NCBI RefSeq assembly: GCF_040958095.1
Contig: NC_091188.1
Location: forward strand, 4,069,360 to 4,133,359
Direction of reading: 5' to 3'
DNA length: 64,000 nt
Source: Procambarus clarkii
Taxonomy: Eukaryota > Arthropoda > Malacostraca > Decapoda > Cambaridae
In this document: one piece after another, positions 1 through 9,675 of the stretch
Numbering within the stretch: the stretch's first letter is position 1
Layout: each line of letters opens with the position of its first letter
Translations under genes and position numbers: made by a program
Notes under the pieces: model-generated
The model's database searches: none
Told to the model about the DNA's origin: nothing
The model's input: only the letters and a program-made list of their open reading frames with translations

Positions 1-321
1 CTGGATATATTTTGCTTATTGGTATATACATACATATACATACTGAGTATAGGGTGTGATGCAACTGTGATATGAGGTCACAAATAAATGTTCCCAGAGG
101 TAATACAAATGTTTGGGCATGTTACCTTTCACCTGATTCTGCTGTTCAGCTAGCAATAAATAGACAGAGAGAGAGAAGTCAACTGTTGTGGGTTCATCCA
201 AGGAAAAATCAGTTATTGGCCAAGTTACCTCGATATGTCAAACAGGCTCTCTTTTTCCACTAATGAAAAACCATTATGCACTGGGATGGATACAAGTACA
301 GTACTGTCACTTTGAATGCAA

Positions 322-735
322 GATAATTTTCCAATGGATTTTGAAATCTGCCTAACCTAACCTAACAACCCAACCCTAACATAACTAAACCCAAACCAAT
401 CTAACCTTACCCAACAGAGTCCAATACTAGCTAACCTAAGCTAATACATCCTAGCCTAACTATACATACAGTTTTAACAAACAGAAAATGAGCCTTCTCA
501 AATCGTCTTATGTATGAAATGACCATACTTTACTGGGATACCTCTATTGGATATGAATGCGTCACATTGTACACAAGACGGTTTTCCAATGGATTTGAAA
601 AACATAGATCCTACCCCAACCTGACCCAATACAACTTAAACTGCATTAGACTTGGTTAGGTTAACATAAGCTAGTACATCCTTACCTAATAATATACTGT
701 ATAGTTTTAATAAACAAAATACAAACTTCAATTAT
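322..735. repeat. Dispersed repeat with degenerate CCTAA tract, two tandem units
   Basis: Two related units of roughly 250 bp each begin with a TTTTCCAATGGATTT-like motif, continue through CCTAA/CCCAA-rich sequence and reach a shared GTTTTAA(C/T)AAAC motif. The first unit carries three perfect CCTAA repeats (arthropod telomere-type TTAGG on the other strand) near 352-368. A related copy lies at about 34256-34540. It is a dispersed repeat rather than a telomere, because the tract is short and degenerate. No coding potential is seen here. Confidence 0.5.
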
Positions 736-890
736 TTTCAAATCTTTCAACAATTCATAAATGTTGCCATTTCTCATTTAATATTAAGAGATAACACATG
801 TTCTTTTTCTCCTATTCTTGTTTTACCTGAGGGCCTCTAACACTAGTGGCTTCGACAAGGACAGGAAGCTGGCAGCGTGTCGAAGGTAAC

Positions 891-1260
891 CTTTATTTAT
901 TTAATTTATTTATTTAATTATATATATATACAAGAAGGTACATTGGGTTTGTGAGAATACATTGGATAGTACAGTATTTACATTCTTGTAAAGCCACTAG
1001 TACGCGCAGCGTTTCGGGCAGGTCCTTAATCTAGCAGATAATTTTAAGTAGGTAATTTCTATCAGAATTGATAAATGATAAAGATACATTGCAAGAGAAA
1101 AATGAGATGAGAGAGCTTAGTAAGTATATTAAAGCACATTGTTATATTAAAGCTCTGATTGATTACATTGACAGCTTGATTAGTAATTTAAACAAGATTA
1201 ATAGACACCATACAGCAGATTGACAGCACATATAAGACAGCAATGATCACATGATCACCT
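891..1260 (-). mobile_element. LINE 3' end fragment
   Basis: On the plus strand it opens with a TTTA-type microsatellite, then an ACAAGAAGGTACATTGGG motif, then GCCACTAGTACGCGCAGCGTTTCGGGCAGG. The same order recurs at 1573, 8010, 9676 and 18940. This is the 3' UTR and terminal microsatellite of a non-LTR retrotransposon on the minus strand. The piece is 5' truncated and holds no reverse transcriptase sequence. Confidence 0.65.
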
Positions 1261-1572
1261 TATGCCATTTATATTATACCTTCCTTAAATGCTGTACAGT
1301 ATATAATTTGCTAAATTTCTTGGACAATGTTCATGTTAACTTACTTATAAATAAAGAATCTGAATCTACTTCTTGTTTAGAATTGAATAAAGTGTTTATC
1401 TCATCAAACCTCTAAGCAACCTAACTAAATTTTTTTAAGTTATGCCCGTTACCAATTAGATAACGGGTTTCAGTGAAACCTGTTGTTGTCTGACCAAAAC
1501 CTCCCCAACCCCCAAAAACCTATATTGTATTCTTACAAGAAACAGACAAATATACGAAGTGTTTGCAAACCC

Positions 1573-2660
1573 ATGTTTATTTATTTATTTATTTATGCAT
1601 ATACAAGAATGTACATAAGGAATGTGAGGATACAAATATGGTAATTACAGTCTTGTAAAGCCACTAGCACACGCAGCGTTTCGGGCAGGTCCTTAATCTA
1701 AGAAAATTTTAAGGAGGTAAATACTTGCAAAAATTATAGACAAAAAATGATAACAGATTACATGAAATGAAAAAAAGATGAGAGAAAATTGTAGGTACAG
1801 TATATTAAACCACATAGGTAGCTAAGATTGATTGCAATGACAGCTTGAATGGTAGTTGACAAAAAAAAAAAAAAAATTGGTAGGCACAATACAGCAGAAA
1901 CAATATAAGATTGGTTGCAATGACAGCTTGAATGGTAGTTGACAAAAATTGGTAGTCACAATACAGCATATGGCTAGCACATAAAAGAAGACAGCAATGA
2001 ACACAATGATAAGGTTGTTTGATATTACATAAAAATTAGGAGATTGGGTAACACTAGGTACAGAGCAAATTTAAAGCTCAGTGTAGGAAACTAAGATGAT
2101 GAAGTTAGGTACTTTTTGGTTTTGCTTTTAAATAAGGCAAAAGTTTTACAGTTTTTCAATTCACTAGGGAGTGAGTTCCATAGACTAGGTCCCTTAATTT
2201 GCATAGAGTGTTTACAGAGATTAAGTTTGACCCTGGGGATATCAAAGAGATATTTATTTCTGGTGTGGTGATAATGGGTCCTATTACATCTGTCCAGGGA
2301 GAGTTTCAGAGCATGGTTTGCATTTAAGAACAGGGTTTTGTAAATGTAGTTGACACAAGAGAATGTGTGGAGGGAGTTAATATTTAGCAAGTTTAGGGAT
2401 TTAAACAAGGGAGCTGAATGTTGTCTGAAAGCAGAGTTAGTTATCATTCTGATAGCAGATTTTTGCTGTGATGATGGGCTTAAGGTGGTTTGCAGTGGTA
2501 GACCCCCATGCACAGATACCATAATTAAGATAGGGGTAGATTAGTGCATAATATAGTGAGAGGAGAGCAGAGTTAGGAACATAATATCTGATTTTGGAGA
2601 GTATACCAACTGTCTTAGAGACTTTCTTAGTTATGTGTTGAATGTGGGTGCTGAAGTTGA
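1573..2660 (-). mobile_element. LINE (CR1/Jockey-like) 3' fragment with RT C-terminus
   Basis: A minus-strand non-LTR retrotransposon fragment. It starts at a TTTA microsatellite and 3' UTR (1573-2090). An ORF from 2522 to 2091 then gives the typical tail after the reverse transcriptase domain, including IKGPSLWNSLPSELKNC and a final FKSKTKKYL. An overlapping frame up to 2694 contains YYALIYPYLNYGICAWGST, a hallmark of the CR1/Jockey RT C-terminus. The two pieces lie in different frames, so the copy is dead as well as 5' truncated. Similarity to the sister copy at 8010 ends near 2660, where a host-like exon begins. Confidence 0.8.
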
Positions 2661-2673
2661 GCATGTCGCCTAC

Positions 2674-2872
2674 CTCTCTCTTCTCCCTCCACATGCTTCA
2701 TTTGCTCGAACACTCGCACATAATATGTATATTCATCTTCAGACAGCTTTCTTCCTTTGCCGTAATGGCCTCGTTTAGCCATCTTTTTCGTTTGACGAAG
2801 GAAATTTTCTTTTTTCTTCTTCTTGTGCCTGTATCCGCCGCCTTGCCCCACGTGCGCCATGTTGACACTCAT
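2674..2872 (-). CDS. N-terminal coding exon, NOP9-like (partial gene)
   Basis: The minus-strand ATG at 2872-2870 opens 66 codons plus one base, ending at a GTAGGC splice donor. The product is very basic at first (RHKKKKKENFLRQTKKMAKR), followed by KLSEDEYTYYVRVFEQMK and an acidic VEGEER stretch. That layout resembles the N-terminus of the nucleolar pumilio-repeat protein NOP9, which matures 18S rRNA. The assignment is from memory of the family and is tentative. No later exon is visible between 1 and 2660, so the gene would continue past the left edge. The TIR element at 2883 ends about 10 bp upstream of the ATG, so the native promoter or 5' UTR is displaced; alternatively this is a stranded exon. 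No retrotransposon signature is seen in the coding part. Confidence 0.45.
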
Positions 2873-3627
2873 GCAGGGTTCAGGGGCCGGATTCAAGAAG
2901 GTACTTACGAAGGTTTTTCCTCTTAGCTAAGAGCGTTTTCCGTCTTAGCGCCTTCGTGGCCTCCGTATTCAATTAACTACCCTAAGTGGAAAAACCTTCG
3001 TAAGTTCATTCCGGGATTTAAGTGTGGTTTCGACCACTCGTAGCTTTACGTAAACTGGATATAAGTCATTTTTTCTCTACTACATAACACTGGGATCGAT
3101 TTATGATATTGGAACATGACCAAAATATTATAGCTGGAGAGGAGTCCTTCGTGTTAGTTATATATGCATTCTCTGCTTGAAACTTGAAGTAAATATGTGT
3201 TTGATGATAGTAGAATTAGTTTTATAATAGCAAGATATTATACCAGTAGTTATTAAGTAAATAAACACTGGTGAACATGAAATATGAGAGAAGGTGATGA
3301 GCCCTGCCTGATGGGATCATTTACTATCACCAAATGCCCCTGTTCACCTAGTAGTAAGGGTGTACCTTAGCTATACATACCCATTTCTAATTTATTTAGT
3401 TTGGTTTTATTTTGAAATTAAATCTGGGTGAGACATAAAATAAAAATATGCTGCACAAATGATGTTAGGTAAGGAAAAGGGTAAAAATGTCACAAACTTT
3501 ATTCATTGAATACTTAAAGCTATAATTATGACTATATAGATTATTAAAAAAGAGAGAGGGAAGTAGGGGTCCAAGACCTCTTCCTGTTATACAATTTTAG
3601 TGTGGAACAAGTAATTATCAAAACTTG

Positions 3628-3733
3628 CCCGAAACGCATTGCGTAATAGTGGCTTTAGGCATTGTATGTACTAGCTCTATCTATATATCAATCCATTAAT
3701 GTAACATCACTTGTATGTATATACCTTACCTGA

Positions 3734-3766
<33 letters not shown>

Positions 3767-3767
3767 A
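3628..3767 (+). mobile_element. LINE 3' end present only in TIR copy 1
   Basis: A segment of about 140 bp starts at TTGCCCGAAACGC and ends in a TTTA microsatellite after CCTGAATAAA, the usual 3' terminus of local LINEs. In TIR copy 2 the flanking sequence (ATCAAAA joined to AGAAGGCACC) is continuous without it. This is either a short 5'-truncated insertion into copy 1 after the copies separated, or a deletion from copy 2. Confidence 0.55.
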
Positions 3768-4432
3768 AAGAAGGCACCATGCCGGGAAGGCTATGTAGCA
3801 GTAAGGCAGTGAGGCGAGGCAGCTACTTATTTGAGAAATGCTTATTTTATTTACCTTATAAGCTGAGGCAACTTATTTTATTTGAGGAATACTCAGCTGA
3901 TTCCTCTACATTTAGCATGGAACAAATTTGTGTCCAAGACCTCTTCCTGTTACTCAATTTGGCTGTGTGTAACCAAACTAGAAGTGCTCTACAAATCAAG
4001 GGACCCAGAATGTGGAATGACCTCCCGAATCATGTCAAAGGCTGTACCTCTCTCAACCAGTTTAAGAGTTAAACCAAGTACTGCCTAATTAACTCCATGT
4101 AACCTAACTTACCTTCTAAATGTCAACCCATGTCTTGCTATTTTTTAAACAACGCTGTTCACCAACATGTGCAATTGCTGATTTATACTATGTTAACCCC
4201 CTTTTTGTATTTTTTATTCCTTCTTTCAACACAATTTATACCTAATCCCGATTACTATTAAGTTTTAGTCTGTGTTTTTTTCCCCCCACACCTTGTCCGA
4301 AATGCTATGAGTATTAGTGGCTTTAGGTATTGTATGTACTAGCTCTGCCTATAAATCCAACATTATGTTTGTAAATCAACTGTATGTACTTTTCCTGAAT
4401 AAAATGTATTTATTATTTATTTTTTAATCAGT
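3768..4432 (+). mobile_element. LINE tail nested in TIR copy 1
   Basis: An ORF at 3779-4072 ends with LQIKGPRMWNDLPNHVKG and a final FKS, the plus-strand counterpart of the RT C-terminal tail seen in the minus-strand LINEs nearby. It is followed by a 3' UTR with a GTCCGAAATGCTATGAG motif, CCTGAATAAAATG and an AT-rich tail. It is 5' truncated with no RT core. The same insert is present in copy 2, so it predates the spread of the TIR element. Confidence 0.6.
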
Positions 4433-6100
4433 AAGTATTAAAAGAAGGCACCAAGCTGGGAAGGCTATGTAGCACCATTGTGTGTAACAATAAACCAAAT
4501 TTTTGTTAACAAATAATGCACCTGTATGGGAAAACAAATCCTGTCAGCTGTAAAAATGTTGATGCAGTTATTTAAATGAAAAATATAATGAAAGAAATAT
4601 TACTGGTTTATTTTTATCCTATCTTTTTGTACTGTACAGTATATCCAATGAAGTGAAAAATTGAGACATAATGCCCAATTTAATGAATGATTAGCATGGA
4701 TTAGCAGTTCAAAAGAAATATGACTTGTATTACATATCAACATGACATCTTAATGATCCATGGTCAACATGATTTAATAAGGATAATCCAGTACTGTATT
4801 TGTAATAATACAAACTATAATTTAAAATCTTTATTACTGATTTTTGTTATTAAGAAGATTAGGTATACACAGCAATGTGCTGCTACCCTATTCTATATGG
4901 AATATTACACAGTGTAGATAAAAAACTAGCTATAAGTTTATCTAATACTCCCATCTCACAGGATGGTTAGACATACTGTACATGGAATCAATTTAGAAAA
5001 TACCAGCCTCAATACAAAAAACAAATCAACTCTGACTAAACAACTCTAAGCAATTTTCACAAGAGGTAAGCACTGAATCATGGAAACATTATATTATAAT
5101 TACTCTTACCAGTTTCTACAAAACTCCTCTCAAACAATGTATTTTTAAACATGTTTAGGTATACACAGCAATGTGCTGCTTCCCTATTCTGTATAAAGGA
5201 CCACACAGTGTAGATAAAAAACCAGCTACAAGCTCACCCAACATCCTCACCTCACAGGATGGCCAGTCATACATGGAATTAGGAGAGAACAAAATACTTA
5301 ATGCTGATCTATTAGCCTCCACTGGCAAAATCTGGGTGCAGCACAACAATATCTTCCAATATTCCTGAGTGTATGAAGTAATTACAGAGCTCAAAATACC
5401 TCATACCATTTGGTATGAAGTCACTGATAACAGGACAATCACAGATATAGTGTTGGAGAGTATGTTCTCTCAAGTAGGACTGAAAACAGATGTTTTTTTT
5501 CCACCAAGAGGGCTATAAACCCATGGAACCGCCTACCCGCTGAAGCTGTAAATGCCAAATTCCAGCTAAAAAATATCATTAAGACAATTGGCGGGCCCTT
5601 TAACAAGCCGCCGGCTTTCTGTCCTCTTCGAGGTCACTAGATAGTTAGTAGCCCTTGGGTAAATTCAGTAAATATATACAATAATTGTCAGCGCATCTTC
5701 CGAGCAACAAGGACAGCTACACAGTATCTCTTAGAATTACGTAGGTAAACAACAAATGTAACATATTTGTTTACTACAATGTCGGTGCTGGCTGTAGAAG
5801 TTGTAAAAACATTGTTTTACTTCGAAATATACTAATTTTATAAGAAAATTCGACGTAAATAGGAGGCAGTAGAGCTCCGATAAGCCAGCGCTAAATCTTC
5901 AATATGAAGAATGTTGCTGCTCTCTGATTGGCCAAACGAAACACAGTAGTGACCTCTATCGGCACGCAGGTGAACCAACAATTTTCTTCCTAAGTATACC
6001 TTATTGAATCGCACCTAAGCATCTTCTTAGGGCGCACTTAGGAACCTTCGTAGCAAACCCACTTACGAAGAAATACACAGAGCTACCTGAATTTAGGTCC

Positions 6101-6160
6101 TGGTCGACGACCGGGCCGCGGGGACGCTAAGCCCCGGAAGCACCTCAAGGTAAGGTCCTT
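6101..6160 (+). repeat. LINE/SINE shared 3' tail fragment
   Basis: Contains GGTCGACGACCGGGCCGCGG and GACGCTAAGCCCCGGAAGC directly after the right end of TIR copy 1. The same tail ends the SINEs at 34033 and 36386 and is the 3' end of the minus-strand LINEs at 38940 and 41217. Confidence 0.6.
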
Positions 6161-6174
6161 TTATCCGACAATCT

Positions 6175-6475
6175 GCTGCAAGGTTGATGATGAATAATGA
6201 ATTCTGTTAATTTGCTAGTTGTGACGTGGATTGTTATGCCCCACATGCAAGGTCTTGCATTTATCGATATTAAAACGAATTTGCCGTTCTTATGACCATT
6301 TGTGGAGTTCATGTAGATCTCTTTGTAAAGTCTCAATCTCATTTTCACTTCCCACTTTACCATAAGTCTTAGTGTCATCTGCAAATTTGATTGTGTGGTG
6401 AGTAATATTTCTGTCATTGATGTATAATGACAAAAGTACCCCACTTACCCCATTTCTCCAGTCAGATTTATTCTA
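6175..6475 (-). mobile_element. LINE reverse transcriptase fragment
   Basis: Minus-strand sequence related to the fragment at 7083-7420: it shares the stretch running from a Ser-rich DDTK-like region into the NIDK/CKVLHIG-like region of LINE reverse transcriptases. The frame is disrupted. On the plus strand it reads through CTCTTTGTAAAGTCTCAATC and GTCATCTGCAAATTTGAT, both also found at 7083-7420. Confidence 0.5.
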
Positions 6476-6971
6476 ATTTAGCACGACTCGGGTTTTCATT
6501 GTTTTAACCATTGTTTTATCCATTCCAGTATTCTCCCATTTATTGCAAGTGCCTGTAGTTTCCTTCCTAGTCTTTCATGTGGTACCTTGCCAAAAGTTTC
6601 AACAAAGTCCATGTGATTAGTCCATAATCATATACTAATCATTATATGATTACATGTTGTTATTATGATTTTATATTATGCAAAGATAGGGTACCTGGGT
6701 GCACCTAGGTTTTTCCTCTCTCTCAACTTTCAAATCCCCCTCTCCTTAACTCTCCACCCTCTTTTCTAATCTCCGTTCTCCCCCTTCCCTCTATTCAAAC
6801 ATTTTTCGCCTCCCCCTCCCCCATTTTCTTTCTCGGAAAATGTAATATTTCGAACCACTGACACTGCTAAATATATCTACGGTAAACACAGTCTCTATTT
6901 CAGATTTGACTTTATGAAAATTGCAGGGGGGGGGGGTTAAGGGGCGCTATAGATGCCGATTTGTAGCACTG
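6476..6971. other. No gene seen; simple and pyrimidine-rich sequence
   Basis: About 500 bp with a pyrimidine-rich stretch (roughly 6715-6835) and a short G run before the hairpins. No ORF, splice-bounded exon or known repeat is recognised here. Confidence 0.4.
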
Positions 6972-7018
6972 GGGCCGCCCCCGTCTGGCCTGGGGGGGCG
7001 ACCAGACGGAGGCGGCCC
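6972..7018. repeat. GC-rich hairpin, 17-bp stem
   Basis: The left arm, 6972-6988 (GGGCCGCCCCCGTCTGG), pairs with 7002-7018 (CCAGACGGAGGCGGCCC) with one mismatch, leaving a 13-nt G-rich loop. It sits in an otherwise AT-rich LINE-debris region. Confidence 0.7.
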
Positions 7019-7047
7019 ATAACCCCCCGAAAATTTTCTGGCCAGAC

Positions 7048-7082
7048 GGAAAATGCAGCACATGTAAGGTGCTGCATTTTCC
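7048..7082. repeat. Perfect 14-bp inverted repeat
   Basis: GGAAAATGCAGCAC (7048-7061) is followed by a 7-nt loop and its exact reverse complement (7069-7082). The right arm is the start of LINE sequence, so the left arm looks like a short inverted duplication at the LINE edge. Confidence 0.7.
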
Positions 7083-7420
7083 ATATCAAAAATCATTTGC
7101 CAGTCTTCCGACTATTTGAGAAGTTCATGTTCATCTCTTTGTAAAGTCTGGATATAATTTTCGCTTCTTACTTTATCAGAGATCTTTATCAGATTTATCA
7201 GATTTCTGGAGATCTTAGTGTCTTGTGCAAATTTGATGGTGTGGATTGCAATATTCCCATATATGTTATTGATGTTTATGACAAAAATGGATTGGCCCCA
7301 AGATGGAAGCTTGCGGTACTCCACTCATCAAATTTCTCCAGTCAGATTCATTTCCATTTTGAACGACCATTTAACCTTTGCTTTGTCCATTCTAGTATTC
7401 TACCATTTCACAGGATGCAA
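7083..7420 (-). mobile_element. LINE reverse transcriptase fragment
   Basis: The minus strand reads SIFVININNIYGNIAIHTIK, then FAQDTKISRNLINL and a later DEHELLK and WQMIFDMENA. This matches the LINE RT catalytic region, where the usual FADDTK motif appears as FAQDTK. It is an old fragment, truncated on both sides. Confidence 0.7.
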
Positions 7421-7427
7421 CTCAAAC

Positions 7428-7575
7428 AGTTAACTAACTCCCAAGTACCTGTTTACCGTTAGGTATACAGAAGCATTAGATGAAAGGAAACATGCCGAGT
7501 CATTTCTACCCTGCACGAGATTCGAACCCAGGACTCCCGACTGAGTCGAGAAAGAACCCAACTGTACTACAGAGA
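7428..7575 (-). mobile_element. tRNA-derived SINE
   Basis: The minus strand has a tRNA-like B box (GGGTTCGAATC), followed by a body that on the plus strand reads CCAAGTACCTGTTTACCG. The same family occurs at 35030, 38440 and 48290 (minus) and at 36655 (plus). Confidence 0.6.
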
Positions 7576-8009
7576 TCCTTTGATTACTGTTGCCCTTTTC
7601 TGATGTTGGCACAAGATCCTGAGTAATCTCATACAAGATCCCATACATGCAAGCTTCACTAAAATTGCAATTGCTTGTTGTATTAAAAGCTCCTTTGATG
7701 TACTTGTTTGTCATTAGCTAAATAATTATCTATACAGTTGTCAGTGCTATATATCCATTAACAAATCTATTAAGGGTATTGACTAATAATAATTGATCGT
7801 ATATTAAAAAAAACATACAAAACATAGTACAGTTGTGGACTTTTACTTTACTTTAACTTTAATTACGTGCAATGGCAAGTTACCACGTCAAAGTGGTGAC
7901 GTGCAATGTCACTACTTTGATGCTGATGGCTTAATAATTATCAGTTTGAGTTTAGCAATACAGGAACAATGTGTGCAAGCCCAGAGAGTACTTGGTCGAG
8001 TAAGGGTCC

Positions 8010-9000
8010 TTTTATTTATATTTATATACAAGAAGGTACATTGGGTTTTTGAGGATACATAGCATGGTAATTACATTCTTGTAAAGCCACTAGTATGCGC
8101 AGCATTTTGGGCAGGTCCTTAATCTAACAGATAATTTTAAGTAGGTAAATTCTAGAGGAATTAATAAAATGATAACAGATACATTGCAAGAAAAAAATGA
8201 GATGAGAGAGATTAGTAGGTATATTAAAGCACATCGGTAGCTCTGATTGATTGTATTGATAGCTTGATAGTAATTTAACAAAGATTAATAGGCACAAAAC
8301 AGCATATTGATAGCACATATAAGAAGACAGCAATGATCATAATGGTAAAGTTGTTTGGATTAGGTACATAAAGATTGGGTAGCACTAGATACAGTGCAAT
8401 TTTAAGGCACAAGGTAGGAAACTATGAAGATGAAATTAGGTAATTTTTATTATTTTTTTTTTTTTTGAATGAGGCAAAAGTTGGACAGCTTTTCAATTCA
8501 TTAGGGAGTGAGTTCCATAGACCAGGTCCCTTTATTTTTGGGGATTGACTCTGGGGATATCAAAGATATATTTATTTCTGGTGTGGTGATAAAGGGTCCT
8601 ATTACATGTGTCCAGGGAGAGTTTCAGAGCAGGGTTTGCATTTAAGAACAGGGTTTTGTAAATATAAGTGACACAAGAGAATGTGTGGAGTGAGTTTGTT
8701 TAGCATGTTGAGGGATTTAAACAAGGGGGCTGAGTGTTGTCTGAAAGCAGAGTTTGTTATTATTCTGACAGCAGATTTTTGCTGAGTGATGATGGATTTG
8801 AGGTGGTTTGCAGTGGTTGAACCCCCATGCACAGATACCATAATTAAGATAGATATAGATTAGTGCATAATATAGTGAGATGAGAGCAGAGTTAGGTATA
8901 TAATATCTGATTTTGGAGAGTATACCAACTGTTTTAGAGACTTTCTTAGTTATGTGTTGTATGTGGGTGCTGAAGTTGAGTCTCTTGTCTAGGAATAGGC
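8010..9000 (-). mobile_element. LINE (CR1/Jockey-like) 3' fragment
   Basis: Sister copy of the fragment at 1573: 3' UTR with GCCACTAGTATGCGCAGC, then ORF remnants such as the one at 8841-8602 with SIITQQKSAVRIITNSAF and LFKSLNMLNKLTPHI. It is degenerate, with small indels relative to its sister. Confidence 0.75.
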
Positions 9001-9675
9001 CAAGAAACTGACCCTTCTGTTGGGTAATCCTTATTGACAGGCTTCACCTGATTCCAAATTACTTTGGTTGTGAGAATCACTCCAATGCAAGAAATGGGTC
9101 CTCACCAAAATTTGTATGGCTGAAGGTTTGAAGGCGTTTGGGCTTGGGGCTGTATGTGCCGAGGGCACTTTAGTTGGGTGGCATTATATAATAAGGTTTT
9201 ACACAAACACCGTCATAAAACCTAATGTTTATTTACAGAACTTACTTACTAATATATAGGTTGCTTACATTATTCTATGATTGATGTTAGAAAAGCTAAT
9301 ATCACATTAGAGAGACATCGGGATGCCTTAATTGACCGATCACATGGTTCACTTGTGGCCAATCCTGTATTAACACTTTCTTAGACAGTAAATGACAAAC
9401 GGCTTTCCTAACACTGCTGGTTTCAAGGGAAATACAAGAGTTCCTTCTGAATACTTAGAGAGTCAATATAATGGCATGCACAATCACCACAGTAATGACC
9501 TGTCAAGCTGACAGTCAACATAACATATACATATATCTAAATGTGTTGTGTGCATAACACACATTCACTGACAGGATGAACAATCATGAGTTTAGTTAAT
9601 TTATTATATGCCCCATACCCATCCTGTGGGCAGTAGTGGAAAGGGTTACAGAGGCACATAATAATAATACAGTAA
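9001..9675. other. No gene seen; includes a LINE-tail motif
   Basis: No credible ORF or exon. Around 9592-9665 is a CCCCATACCCATCCTGTGGG motif followed by GTAGTGGAAAGGGTTACAG, shared with 18790-18870 and probably the 3' tail of another LINE. Confidence 0.4.

Larger units (their letters stand above)
2883..6100. mobile_element. TIR element, copy 1 (about 3.2 kb, nonautonomous)
   Basis: The ends are imperfect inverted repeats: GGCCGGATTCAAGAAGG on the left, and on the right a sequence whose reverse complement reads GGACCTAAATTCAGG. In copy 2 the shared core GATTCAGGAAG is exact at both ends. A perfect 17-bp subterminal hairpin lies inside the left end (2904-2920 with 2988-3004), and CTTCGTAG/CTTACGAAG arms lie near the right end. 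The interior carries nested LINE tail sequence (3628-4432), a partly duplicated segment (about 4859-4999 and 5157-5285), and another LINE tail near 5490-5720. No transposase is recognisable, so it looks like a nonautonomous DNA transposon or foldback element. Confidence 0.65.

Noticed and set aside
350-480. True telomere or chromosome end
   Set aside because: Only three perfect CCTAA units lie within degenerate sequence, repeated elsewhere as part of a dispersed element.
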